Origin: JAJPKK01 sp963747835
Lineage (GTDB): Bacteria; Pseudomonadota; Alphaproteobacteria; Rhizobiales; Xanthobacteraceae
Assembly: GCA_963747835.1 (NCBI GenBank)
Contig: CAVVGO010000005.1
Span: 2,976,001-3,040,000, forward strand
DNA: 64,000 nt
Direction: 5' to 3'
Shown: positions 35,740-44,390 of the stretch, piece by piece
Layout: each line of letters opens with the position of its first letter
Numbering within the stretch: position 1 is the first letter of the stretch
Notes under the pieces: generated by a model
The model's database searches: none
Told to the model about the DNA's origin: nothing
What the model saw: the letters and a program-made list of their open reading frames with translations, nothing else
Program-made: the position numbers and the translations under genes

Positions 35740-36540
35740 ATGAACTTACTCGGGGTGGATGTCGGATATTCCCAAACGAAGCGCACGACGGGTCTTGCTT
35801 GGCGCGGCACAGACGGTAAAGTCGAAGTCCGCACGGTCGGCACATCATGGGACGAGCGCAAGCGTTCTCTGCCGGGAAGCAAAACGTTTTCCATTGCCGC
35901 GTTGGACGCGCCAATCCTACCTGATCATCAGGGAACTCCTAGACGGGGATGCGAGGCAGTCTTTTACGGCGGTGCCTTTTGGAACCGCTGTCGTCCCGGG
36001 TTAAGCCACCACGGTCGCGCCCTGCACCTGCGCAAGGCAGGTATGGAAGCGGCCGGTCAGTTTGCCGCTGTTTTAGGTGGGAAATGTTGTCTAGGTCCGG
36101 GCCTGACAGCGCGTCAGACTATTCCGATTGTCGAAGCATTCCCCAACACTTTTCTAGGTGTGCTTCTGCCGGAGACCGTGTTTAAGGAAAAGCCAAAAGA
36201 GAAGAATGAAAAAAAGTCGGACTGGCTCTATCGAGCCGCCGTTTGCACGGGACGTATCGCGGCTCTGGCTAAGAGGCTCGGATGGGATGAGCCGCGCACG
36301 ATCAAAAAGCTTGAAGACGAAGAACACCACGACCATCGTGCGGCGCTCGTCTGCCTGCTCACCGCTGGATTTGCAGCGTCCGGCGTCTCAACGGTCGTAG
36401 GAGATGCAGAGCATGGCTGGTTTTGGCTTCCCCCTGTCGACATGTGGGAGCCTTGGGCCAAACAGGAACTTCGGTCGCAAGTGCACCGGCTCAAACTAAA
36501 ATTTCCCAAACTGAGTGCGTTCGAACAATCACATCGATAA
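35740..36540 (+). CDS. DUF429-family protein (predicted RNase H-like fold)
   Basis: The 266-residue product begins MNLLGVDVGYSQTKRTTGLA, the LLGVD strand with an early Asp seen in DUF429 proteins. It contains VEAFPNTFLGVLLPE and later the His-rich EEHHDHRAALVCLL, in place of the usual DxxDAxxCAL-like helix. The start was chosen for the GAGGGGG tract before it; longer frames upstream lack homology. The biochemical role of the family is not established. Lower GC and AT-rich codons (AAA, GAA runs) set it apart from core genes and suggest acquisition together with the HigBA neighbours. Confidence 0.7.
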   Translation: MNLLGVDVGYSQTKRTTGLAWRGTDGKVEVRTVGTSWDERKRSLPGSKTFSIAALDAPILPDHQGTPRRGCEAVFYGGAFWNRCRPGLSHHGRALHLRKAGMEAAGQFAAVLGGKCCLGPGLTARQTIPIVEAFPNTFLGVLLPETVFKEKPKEKNEKKSDWLYRAAVCTGRIAALAKRLGWDEPRTIKKLEDEEHHDHRAALVCLLTAGFAASGVSTVVGDAEHGWFWLPPVDMWEPWAKQELRSQVHRLKLKFPKLSAFEQSHR

Positions 36541-36760
36541 ACGAAACCTCCATCACGATAGCCGGTGCGCCCGGGCGACGCAATGCTAACAGTTGCAGGT
36601 AGGACACCTTGGTGGTATCACCCGCTCGGCAGGCAAGCGAAGTTATGCCTATTTTATCGAGGTTTCTGTGAGCTCACGCTCCGTCCCGTAGGGAGCGCCG
36701 CCCTGCCTCCAAAGTATCGAGTTCCTTGGCCCCGCTCCAATCACTTCAGGGACTCCGCCC

Positions 36761-37225
36761 ATGCCCCTCTATCTCCTCACGGTCCTGATCGGGGTTGTCG
36801 CGGGGCTTCGTACATTCACGGCGCCCGCCGCGGTGAGTTGGGCGGCGTACCTCAACTGGCTGCCGTTGCAAGACACGCCGTTCGCTTTTCTGGGCCTCGC
36901 GTTCATGCCCTACCTCATGACGCTGCTGGCGTTCGGCGAACTCGTTGCCGACAAGTTGCCGCAGACGCCGAGCCGGAAGCGGCCGACCGGATTTATTGCG
37001 CGCCTCCTCAGCGGCGGCGTGTGCGGCGCCGCGATCGGGACGGCGAGCGGCGCCCTGGCCGCTGGGCTGCTGGCCGGCGTCATCGGCGCGGTGATCGGAA
37101 CCCTCGGCGGCTATGAAGCGAGAGTTGCGCTTGCGAAAGCGCTGGGCCGGGACCTGTCCGCGGCCTTGCTGGAAGATGCTGTCGCAGTGGGCGGCGCCGC
37201 CGTGATCGTGGCGGCGCTCCGGTGA
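36761..37225 (+). CDS. DUF4126-family inner-membrane protein
   Basis: A 154-residue membrane protein starting MPLYLLTVLIGVVAGLRTFT. It has about four hydrophobic segments: residues 3-15, 40-58, 83-110 (Gly/Ala-rich) and 138-153. The GLRTFTAPAAVSWAA motif near the N-terminus is typical of DUF4126. No function is established for the family. It lies alone between the DUF429 gene and a convergent MFS gene. Confidence 0.75.
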   Translation: MPLYLLTVLIGVVAGLRTFTAPAAVSWAAYLNWLPLQDTPFAFLGLAFMPYLMTLLAFGELVADKLPQTPSRKRPTGFIARLLSGGVCGAAIGTASGALAAGLLAGVIGAVIGTLGGYEARVALAKALGRDLSAALLEDAVAVGGAAVIVAALR

Positions 37226-37308
37226 ACGATTCCGCTTTCAACTTTTGGAACGCGATGCCGCCGCGCCGCTTGAGCGAATTCCGATGATGTTGAACCGCCT
37301 CTTCGAGT

Positions 37309-37400
37309 GATGGCCGGGCTCGTCCCGGCCATCCACGCCTTTCTCGCGCGATCGCCCAAGAAAGACGTGGAGGCCCACGACAAGCGCGGGCATGACGACG
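37309..37400. repeat. palindromic repeat of the GGCCGGGCTCGTCCC family
   Basis: TGATGGCCGGGCTCGTCCCG (from 37309) forms an internal hairpin. The far end, GACAAGCGCGGGCATGACGA, is a diverged inverted partner. It sits between the convergent DUF4126 and MFS genes and could also help end transcription. It is related to 33777-33885. Confidence 0.6.
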
Positions 37401-37433
37401 GAGAGTGGTGATTCGATCGCACCGAAATACACT

Positions 37434-38708
37434 CTAACGGCGCAATCCAAGCAAGGCGCTCGCGATGGCGAGCACCACCATCGCCGAGAGCGCCAGCGAC
37501 CAGTGGACGCCGATCAGGCTGCCGATCACGCCGACGGTAACGCCGCTGAAGGCGCGCAATCCCAGGCTCGCCATGTTGAACAGGCCGATGACGCGGCCGC
37601 GCATGTCGAGGGGCGCGTTCACCTGCACCAGCGTCTGGGCCATTGAATTGAACGCGAGCTCGAAAAATCCGGCAGTGAACAGCAGTGCCAGCGCGAGCGG
37701 ATAGGAGGTGGCAAGGGAGAAGCCCGCGAGCGCGCAGGTCCACACCATGGCGAGCACGATGGCGGTGCGCGGGTTCGCCGGAAGGAGGCCGCGTCCTTCC
37801 AGAACAACGCCGGCCAGGAGGGCGCCGGCGGCGTCCGCCGCCAGCAGCATGCTGTAGGACACGCCGGGGTCGCCGTGACCAAGGTCGGTGGCGAAGCCCG
37901 GCATTTGCGCATTGTAGGCGTTGCCGACGAAAAACGACGAGCAGCCGGCGAGCAGCGTCATGGAGACGATCACGTGCTGGCCGGCGATGTCGCGGATGGT
38001 CTGCACGATGTCGGCGAGGCCGCGCACCGCGCGTCGCGGCAGCGGCGTCCCTTTCCGAAAACGCGGGCCGTAGGGCGCGCTCACCAGCCACAGCACCAGC
38101 GGCAGGTAGAACATAGTGTTGAGCAGGATGCCGTACGAAGGCCCGAGCGTCAGCATGATCACGCCGCCGACCGCCGGACCGACTAGCACGCCGACGTAGC
38201 GCGCGGTGGCGTTGAGGCGCACGGCGCTCATCAGGTCGGCGGGGCCGACGATTTCGTACAGGAGCATCTGGTTCGGGGTCTGCCACAGCACGCCGGCGCA
38301 GCCGTGGATGACCAGCAGCATCATGGCGCTCCACATCTGCAAGGTGCCGGTGATGAAAAAATAAGCCCAGCCAAGCGATGCGGTGATGAACAACCCCATG
38401 CCGCACTGGATGATGCGGCGGGGATCGAAGCGATCGGCAATCGCCCCGGTGGCGACTGAAAACAGCAGGAACGGCAGCCAATGCGAGACCACGGCGAAGC
38501 CGGCGAGCGCTGGCGATTGGAATTTCTGGAACACCATCCAGTAGCTGATCACGTGCTCGATATTGTCGGCCATCATCGCCAGGATGAAGGTGACGAACTG
38601 GGCGCGAAAGCCCGGATAACGCATCGCCGCAAAGGATTGGTGCGCGGGGGCGGGCGGCGGGGGCGAAGCGGGCGGGATCGCGGCTGAGGATTGGGAGATG
38701 TCGTTCAA
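37434..38708 (-). CDS. MFS transporter (EntS-like, MFS_3 group)
   Basis: A 12-TM major facilitator permease, probably an exporter. From the chosen TTG start (LNDISQSSAAI) it has 424 residues; the frame stays open upstream to 38855, and the next ATG is at 38624, so the start is uncertain. Features are a Pro/Ala-rich N-terminal tail, first TM VTFILAMMADNIEHVISYW, loop 2-3 motif GAIADRFDPRRII, and GVLVGPAVGGVIM in TM5. It is intact and stands alone. Substrate cannot be told. Confidence 0.83.
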   Translation of the reverse strand: MNDISQSSAAIPPASPPPPAPAHQSFAAMRYPGFRAQFVTFILAMMADNIEHVISYWMVFQKFQSPALAGFAVVSHWLPFLLFSVATGAIADRFDPRRIIQCGMGLFITASLGWAYFFITGTLQMWSAMMLLVIHGCAGVLWQTPNQMLLYEIVGPADLMSAVRLNATARYVGVLVGPAVGGVIMLTLGPSYGILLNTMFYLPLVLWLVSAPYGPRFRKGTPLPRRAVRGLADIVQTIRDIAGQHVIVSMTLLAGCSSFFVGNAYNAQMPGFATDLGHGDPGVSYSMLLAADAAGALLAGVVLEGRGLLPANPRTAIVLAMVWTCALAGFSLATSYPLALALLFTAGFFELAFNSMAQTLVQVNAPLDMRGRVIGLFNMASLGLRAFSGVTVGVIGSLIGVHWSLALSAMVVLAIASALLGLRR

Positions 38709-39094
38709 AGCAAAGCTTTCAAAAAAATGGGCCCTGCCGCACGTGGCGGGAAGCGGGCTCCTGTTCGCGGGATTGGCCGGCGTCCAGGAATTCTTCGCGA
38801 ATTCTTCGTGAACAACCAGCCCCGTCACGCATAGCGCACCGTCGCGGGCCGGCATAGGTCTCCCGGCGCATGGCGCGCTTGCCGGCTACGCGCGACTGGT
38901 ACGTCCTATCCGTCTGACAACTCACACCAACGGCCTTGGCCGACGACCTGTCCGCTGTCTTCGCCCGGCTTGACCCAGTAACCCCCGCGCGTGCGAATGA
39001 CCTCCAGGCCGGGGGCTACTGGATTCCCCCGCCTGCGCCGGGAATGACAGGTTATCTTTTGTGGCCGCCGGTATCGGTGACATTGCGGATTAGT
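38709..39094. other. intergenic region with a palindromic repeat
   Basis: This stretch between the MFS gene and the hydroxylase gene has no recognisable gene. Its lower-numbered half overlaps possible upstream codons of the MFS gene. The other half holds the CCAGTAA / TACTGG repeat at 38963-39050. Confidence 0.5.
38963..39050. repeat. inverted repeat, CCAGTAA...TACTGG family, copy 1
   Basis: GCCCGGCTTGACCCAGTAAC and CTACTGGATTCCCCCGCCTG are the two halves, ending CGGGAATGAC. It is the same family as 51134-51251, in the opposite orientation. Its position just past the hydroxylase stop codon is typical for such elements. Confidence 0.65.
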
Positions 39095-40576
39095 CTAATT
39101 CGAACGTGCCCCTGGTGCCGCACCGTGATCGTACCCCGCCATCAGGTCCTCCACGATCCTGTTGAAGGCGCCCCAGTCCGCTTCGCGGAACGAATGGCTG
39201 CGCACCATGAACGGCGCGCCGGCGTAGAATTTTTCATATTGCTGGTGGCGTCCGGCAAATTCCGATCCGACCAGGTCCCAGGCGAGCTTGAACAGCTTCA
39301 TGCGGGTTACCGCGTCGGATTGCGGGGTTTGCCAATAGGTCCGGAAATGCCGCGCGAGGTCCGGGTCGCTCATGATCGAGATGTTGGCCGGCATCTGGAA
39401 GACGCCGGCGCCACACAGTTCGCGCAGGTCGTCGATGAGCTTGCTGTAATTCTGCGTGCACCATTCGAGCGCGCCGTACATCATCCGCCGGTTGAAGCAG
39501 ACGTAGCTTTCCGGCCCGCCCGGCCAGCTTTCGAACGCATTGATCTGGCCGTTCACCATGCCGCCGATCATCGCCTCCTGGGCGGATATGCGGCCGAGAA
39601 TCTCGCGGACGGCAGGAACCTGGTCGGCGCCGGTCGCGTTCGCGACTTTGCTGCACAGGCCGACCAACAGGCCCATCTTCGACCAGAACCGGACGTTCGA
39701 CTGGTGATTACCGAAGCAGTGGCTCGGCGTCTTGATGTAGATGTCGCGCGACAGCAGGGCGTCGTCGTGGACGAAGACGCGCTCCCACGGCACCTTCACC
39801 TCGTCGCACACCAGCATGCTGTCGCTTTCGTCATAGCGGTAGGCGAGCGGGGAATCGAATTCCGAGCTGCAGTTGGTCTCCATCGGCTGGCGCGACCACA
39901 ATTGCAGCCCCGGCGCATTGCATGGGATGGCGCAGGTGATGGCTTCCTTCTTCTGGTCGGCCGCGAGCGGAACCACGTTGCCGATCCAGATCTCGTTTGC
40001 GAACACCGCGCCGGTCGCCAGCATCTTCATGCCGGAAATGACGACGCCGTCATCGTGCTCGGCAACGACGCGCAAGGTCGGGACCGGGATATTCTGGCGG
40101 TGATAGAAATCCGGATTGCGCGCCGCCTGGGGCGGCAGTACGGCGTACACCACGTAGACATCGTGGTCGCGGATATGGCGATAATAATTGAGAAGATTGC
40201 CGGGATTGCCGCACGGCGACTTCAGCTCGTCGAGCTTCATCGCCATGCCGGTGACGAAGGACGCGACATGGTCGGGGGAACGGCCGAACATGCCATGGGT
40301 GAAATCGGCGATGCGCCGGTGGCCGATCATGCGCCGTTGCAGGTCTTCGCGCGAGCGGGCGCGCAGGAAATAGATCGCGTGGCGGCCGCCGTCCTCCTCG
40401 TAGGTCATCTCGTCGCGAAACGCCGGATCGGCCTTCAGATCGTAGAGCCGCCCGACGGTCTGCGCGGCATTCCGGAAAGCCGGGTGGCGGGTGACGTCGT
40501 CGACTTTCTCGGAGCCGATATAGATGACGCGCCCGTCGCGCAGCGATTCGAGATGCTCTTTGCCGTTGCGAAGCAT
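39095..40576 (-). CDS. HpaB-family flavin-dependent aromatic hydroxylase (large component)
   Basis: Related to 4-hydroxyphenylacetate 3-monooxygenase and chlorophenol monooxygenases, which use FADH2 made by a separate reductase to hydroxylate a phenol ring. The 493-residue product begins MLRNGKEHLESLRDGRVIYI. Family motifs are FTHGMFGRSPDHVASFVTGM, the central GLQLWSRQPMETNCSSEFDS, and VPWERVFVHDD. The longer reading that joins it to upstream DNA is out of frame with the binding protein and not real. It is the last gene of the Liv/UbiD cluster, 44 bases after the binding-protein gene. No flavin reductase is in the window, so one must act in trans. Confidence 0.85.
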   Translation of the reverse strand: MLRNGKEHLESLRDGRVIYIGSEKVDDVTRHPAFRNAAQTVGRLYDLKADPAFRDEMTYEEDGGRHAIYFLRARSREDLQRRMIGHRRIADFTHGMFGRSPDHVASFVTGMAMKLDELKSPCGNPGNLLNYYRHIRDHDVYVVYAVLPPQAARNPDFYHRQNIPVPTLRVVAEHDDGVVISGMKMLATGAVFANEIWIGNVVPLAADQKKEAITCAIPCNAPGLQLWSRQPMETNCSSEFDSPLAYRYDESDSMLVCDEVKVPWERVFVHDDALLSRDIYIKTPSHCFGNHQSNVRFWSKMGLLVGLCSKVANATGADQVPAVREILGRISAQEAMIGGMVNGQINAFESWPGGPESYVCFNRRMMYGALEWCTQNYSKLIDDLRELCGAGVFQMPANISIMSDPDLARHFRTYWQTPQSDAVTRMKLFKLAWDLVGSEFAGRHQQYEKFYAGAPFMVRSHSFREADWGAFNRIVEDLMAGYDHGAAPGARSN

Positions 40577-40620
40577 GTCGGAACCCTCCGGCCGGCGGCA
40601 GTGCTGGCGCGCGGACGTGA

Positions 40621-41973
40621 TTACGAACCCGCCGGGTGCTGATCGATCAGCTTCCAGGCGCCGTTCTCCATCTCTATGACATAGACCGGCTTCAAGGCAT
40701 CGCCATTTTTTCCAAACGAGATCGGCCCTTCGAGCGCCGGAAAATCCTTCATGGCGCGCAATGAATCGCGGATCGCGGTGCGCTCCTGTTCGAGCTTGGC
40801 GGGCTCGCCCGTCGCCTTGGTCTCCTTCATCGCGTTGGCGTAGAACAGCACGATGTCGTAGGTCGCGGCCTCGAACTGCGAGGCGCCCGAGCGGTCGATG
40901 CCGGCGAGCTTGGCGCGCTTGACGAACTCCTCCTCGAACGTCTTCGCCTTGTCGCTGATCCCGGAATAGAAGGTCGACGGAATGATGGTGCCGTCGCCGT
41001 CGGCTCCCATCCGCTTGGCGAGTTCGGAGTCGCCGACGGTCGAGCCCGCGACGAGGCGTCCAGTGACGCCCTGGCGCCGCAATTCCTGGGCGAGCCGCGT
41101 CGCGACCTCGGGCCCGGAGCCAACCGCGATGAGGTCGGTCGGTTCGGCCTTGAGCTGCGACACCTGGGCCGACAGGTCGAACGCCTGGGTCTGGAACGTG
41201 ACGCTGCCCTTCAGCGCGACGCCGAATTGTTTCAGGACCGTCGGCAATACCGCCTCGCCCATGGTCTTGGAGATCACGTCGTCGGTGGCATAGGCGACCG
41301 CGGCGGTCGCCATCGCGCAATTCTTGTCCTTCAGGGTCTTCATCACCTTCTGGAACATGTAGGCTTCGTCGGAGGTGTTGCGCAGCGCGTAGGTGTAGGG
41401 CTCGGCGAGTTTGGGCGCCGACGACGCCATCGACGTGCTCACGATCTTGGCGCGCTCGGCTGCCGGGAACACCACGCGGCACTCCGCCGAACTGAACGGG
41501 CCGATGATGGCGAGCACCTTGTCGTCCTCGGCGAGCTTGCGCAGGCCGACCACCGCCTGGTCCGGCTTGCCGCCGGTGTCGAACGACACGATGCGGACCT
41601 TCTTCCCCGCAATGCCGCCCGCCATGTTGATCTCGTCCACGGCGATCTGCGCCGCGATCGCGTTGGTGCGCGACAGCGTCGCGAACGGCCCCGCCAGCGA
41701 CGGCAGGTATCCGAGCAGGATGTCCTGTGCGCCGGCCGTTCCCGCAGACAGGATTGCGAACGCGGTCGCGGCAAGCAGTGCCGTCCATTTGGAGCGGATT
41801 CCGATGAGATATGCGTAGGGTGGGCAAAGGCGCTCTTGGCGCCGTACCCGCGCGGGTTGGCCGATCAGCGTGGGCACGCGGAGCCTGTCATCGGGCCGGC
41901 CAAAGGCCGGACCCGTCGGCTTTGCCCACCCTGCGGCTGATACAACGCGATCGATATCCGCTCTGGCCTTCAT
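40621..41973 (-). CDS. Liv-type ABC transporter substrate-binding protein with interrupted N-terminus
   Basis: A periplasmic binding protein (type I fold) whose mature part starts near QDILLGYLPSLAGPFATLSR and shows NAIAAQIAVDEINMAGGIAG and AIIGPFSSAECRVVFPA. The hydrophobic signal core TALLAATAFAILSAGTAGAQ is preceded in frame by about 58 residues encoded by a palindromic repeat (41794-41967). The ATG at 41973 has a good AAGGAG site, and taking the repeat out would give MK-SKWTALLAATAF, a perfect signal peptide. The insertion is a multiple of three, so the frame survives, but export may be impaired. It lies downstream of livF and upstream of the hydroxylase. Confidence 0.85.
   Translation of the reverse strand: MKARADIDRVVSAAGWAKPTGPAFGRPDDRLRVPTLIGQPARVRRQERLCPPYAYLIGIRSKWTALLAATAFAILSAGTAGAQDILLGYLPSLAGPFATLSRTNAIAAQIAVDEINMAGGIAGKKVRIVSFDTGGKPDQAVVGLRKLAEDDKVLAIIGPFSSAECRVVFPAAERAKIVSTSMASSAPKLAEPYTYALRNTSDEAYMFQKVMKTLKDKNCAMATAAVAYATDDVISKTMGEAVLPTVLKQFGVALKGSVTFQTQAFDLSAQVSQLKAEPTDLIAVGSGPEVATRLAQELRRQGVTGRLVAGSTVGDSELAKRMGADGDGTIIPSTFYSGISDKAKTFEEEFVKRAKLAGIDRSGASQFEAATYDIVLFYANAMKETKATGEPAKLEQERTAIRDSLRAMKDFPALEGPISFGKNGDALKPVYVIEMENGAWKLIDQHPAGS
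41791..41967. repeat. palindromic repeat, GTAGGGTGGGCAAAG family, copy 2, inside a gene
   Basis: Inner arms GTAGGGTGGGCAAAG (41815-41829) and CTTTGCCCACCCTGC (41920-41934) are flanked by outer inverted ends GGAGCGGATTCCGAT (41791-41805) and ATCGATATCCGCTCTGG (41950-41966). The outer right end matches the flank of copy 1 at about 34503-34536. It interrupts the binding-protein gene directly after its first two codons. Confidence 0.75.
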
Positions 41974-42037
41974 CGATGTGCTCCTTTTCCAATGACGATC
42001 CGCGCCGATTTGTGCCATCCGGCCGACCGTAACTCGT

Positions 42038-42767
42038 TCAAGACACCGCGCCGCGCTTGCGGCCGAGGTAGGCCTCCCGCAACGCCGGATGAGCCAAAAG
42101 CTCCCGGGGCGTTCCTTCCATTGCCAGACGGCCAAGCTCCAGCACGTAGGCGCGGTTGGCGATCGCAAGCGCTTTCTGGGTGTTCTGCTCGACCACCAGG
42201 ATGGCGATGCCACGGTCGCGGTTGAGCGCCGCGATGAGGGCGAACACGTCCGTCGTGAGCCGTGGGCTCAAGCCGAGGGAGGGTTCGTCGAGCATCATGA
42301 TCTTGGGATTGGCGAGCAAGCCGCGGCCGATCGCCAGCATCTGCTGTTCGCCGCCCGACAGCACCGAGGCCGATTGGTGCCGCCGCGCGGCCAGATTGGG
42401 GAAGCGATCGTAGATCTGCGGCAATTTCGTCGTCGATCCGGCTGCGGTCGGAGCGCGTGAAGGCGCCCATCAGCAGATTGTCATGGACCGTGAGGCTCAT
42501 GATGATGCGCCGGCCTTCCGGGACCAGGACGAGGCCACGGCGAACCCGCAGGCTCGGCGGCGTGCGCGTGATGTCCTCGCCATCGATCAGCACCGCACCG
42601 CCGGCCGGATGTTCCATGCCGAGCACGGCCTTGAGCAATGACGACTTGCCGGCCCCATTGGCGCCGAGCACCGCAACGATCTCGCCGGGCTCGACCCGGA
42701 GCGAAACGCCGCTTACCGCCTGGACGCGGCCATAACGGACGTCAAGGTCGCGCACCTCAAGACGCAT
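42038..42767 (-). CDS. livF: Liv-type ABC transporter ATP-binding protein LivF, frame broken by one extra base
   Basis: The second ATPase of a branched-chain-amino-acid-type importer. The first part has Walker A GANGAGKSSLLKAVLG (about residues 35-50) and VPEGRRIIMSLTV. The second has LSGGEQQMLAIGR, Walker B IMMLDEPSLGLSP and VVEQNTQKAL. The frames change at 42425-42427, where GAAATTG stands for GAATTG (DDE-LPQIYDRF). Corrected length is 242 residues, normal. With six other one-base insertions in the window, a sequence error is the likely cause. It overlaps livG by 11 bases. Confidence 0.9.
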
Positions 42768-43545
42768 GGCGTGCCTCCGCGGGTTCCTCGATGCCGAGAT
42801 AGGCTTCCCGGACCATCGGGTCGTCGCGGATCTGGTCCGGCGTGCCCTCGGCGATCTTGCGGCCGAAATTGAGCACGACCACGTGCCCGCACAGCGCGCC
42901 GATGAAATTCATGTCGTGCTCGACGATGACGATGGTGACGTTGCGCGTGGCGCGGATGGTTTCGAGCTGATCCTGAAGGAGATCGGTCTCCGCCGGATTG
43001 AGCCCGGCGGCCGGCTCATCGAGCAGCAGCAGCCGCGGCAACGCCATCAGGGCGCGGACCAACTCGATGCGCTTCTGGACTCCGTAGGGCAGATTGGCGG
43101 CGGTCGCGCGCTCATAGCCGGCGAGCCCGGCGTCGGAGAGGGCGGCTCGCGCCTCGTCCCGCCACCGGTTGCCGGGCAGGAGCGACAGCGGCTGCAAGAT
43201 GCCGAGCAAGCCGCCATTGCGGCACTGCTGGCCCAGCAGGACATTCTCGAGCGCGGTCAGATGCGGCATCAGCCGGATGTTCTGGAAATTGCGCGCGACG
43301 CCGTGACGGATGCGGTGGCGCGCCGGCACCGCGGCGATGTCGTCGCCGTCGAGCACGATGCGGCCTGCATCGATCGGGTAGAGGCCGGTGATCAGGTTGA
43401 ACACCGTGGTCTTGCCGGCGCCGTTCGGCCCGATCAGGCCGGTCACGGCGCCGCGCGGCACCGTGAAGCTCAAATCGTCGACCACCATCAGGCCGCCGAA
43501 ACGCTTGCTCACCGCGTCGAGCCGCAGGATGACGTCAGTCGTCAT
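42757..43545 (-). CDS. livG: Liv-type ABC transporter ATP-binding protein LivG
   Basis: The first ATPase of the importer. The 262-residue product begins MTTDVILRLDAVSKRFGGLM, with Walker A GPNGAGKTTVFNLITG (about residues 41-56), a signature region degenerate as LPYGVQKRIELVRALM, Walker B LLLLDEPAAGLNP and the switch His in VIVEHDMNFI. The start was chosen by homology and the ATGA overlap with livM; a longer frame exists. All family motifs are intact. Confidence 0.93.
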   Translation of the reverse strand: MTTDVILRLDAVSKRFGGLMVVDDLSFTVPRGAVTGLIGPNGAGKTTVFNLITGLYPIDAGRIVLDGDDIAAVPARHRIRHGVARNFQNIRLMPHLTALENVLLGQQCRNGGLLGILQPLSLLPGNRWRDEARAALSDAGLAGYERATAANLPYGVQKRIELVRALMALPRLLLLDEPAAGLNPAETDLLQDQLETIRATRNVTIVIVEHDMNFIGALCGHVVVLNFGRKIAEGTPDQIRDDPMVREAYLGIEEPAEARHAS

Positions 43546-44390
43546 GCTGCCGGCTCCGCTCGCGTGCCGGGCCCGAACAGCCGGCGCAATTGCGAACTCG
43601 TCACCAGGCCCTGCGGACGCAGCGCCATTACGACGATCAGGACCGCGGCGAAAATCACGTAGCGCCATTGCGCGCTGGCGCGCAGAAGTTCCGGCAGCAG
43701 CGTAAACGCCGCCGCGCCGAACAGTGGACCCAGCACCGTCTGGGTGCCGCCGAACAGCACATAGAGCACGATGGTGATGCTCAGTGATATGCTGAAGTAC
43801 TGCGCTTCGATGTAGCTGAAATGGTGGGCGTAGAGCCCGCCGCCGATGCCGGCGAGCGCGCAGCCGATCGTGAACGCCGCGACCTGGACGCTGCGCACGT
43901 CCACACCCATGAGCTCGGCGACCCTTTCGTCGTCATGCACCGCCGTGATGACGATGCCGAAGCGGGTCGCGAACAACAGCGCGACCAGCACGACGATGCC
44001 GACCGCGAATGCCGCGACGACCGGAAACCGCAGGAATGCCGTGACCGGATATCCGGCGGCGCCGCCGACGACTTCGAGGTTGAGTATGGTTGCCTGCACG
44101 ATCTGTCCTACCGCAAACGTCGCCAATGCAAGATAGATGCCGCGGGTCCGCAGCACCGGCACCGCGACGACCAACGCGACGAGGCCGGCCGCGACGCCGC
44201 CCAGCGGGATCGCCAGCGCGGCGGCGATCGGCGTCGTGTTGCTGATCGCGGCGGATACGTAGCCGCCGATCGCGGCAAATCCCGCAACGCCGAGATTGAG
44301 CTGCCCGGCCGCCATCGGCAGGAACGCCGCATAGGCAAACACCACATTGATGGCGAGCAGCACCAGCACACCCTCGGTGTAGCCGCTCAT
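43542..44390 (-). CDS. livM: Liv-type ABC transporter permease LivM
   Basis: An inner-membrane permease subunit of 282 residues with about eight TM helices, starting MSGYTEGVLVLLAINVVFAY. The family motif appears around LRTRGIYLALATFAVGQIVQ, and the coupling segment is near GGGLYAHHFSYIEAQYFSIS. It overlaps livH and livG by four bases each (ATGA), indicating one translationally coupled operon. Confidence 0.92.
   Translation of the reverse strand: MSGYTEGVLVLLAINVVFAYAAFLPMAAGQLNLGVAGFAAIGGYVSAAISNTTPIAAALAIPLGGVAAGLVALVVAVPVLRTRGIYLALATFAVGQIVQATILNLEVVGGAAGYPVTAFLRFPVVAAFAVGIVVLVALLFATRFGIVITAVHDDERVAELMGVDVRSVQVAAFTIGCALAGIGGGLYAHHFSYIEAQYFSISLSITIVLYVLFGGTQTVLGPLFGAAAFTLLPELLRASAQWRYVIFAAVLIVVMALRPQGLVTSSQLRRLFGPGTRAEPAA

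Noticed and set aside
39095..41827. Apparent 910-codon protein ending in the HpaB-type hydroxylase
   Set aside because: The first 416 codons are the binding-protein gene read in the wrong frame; the hydroxylase has its own start at 40576.
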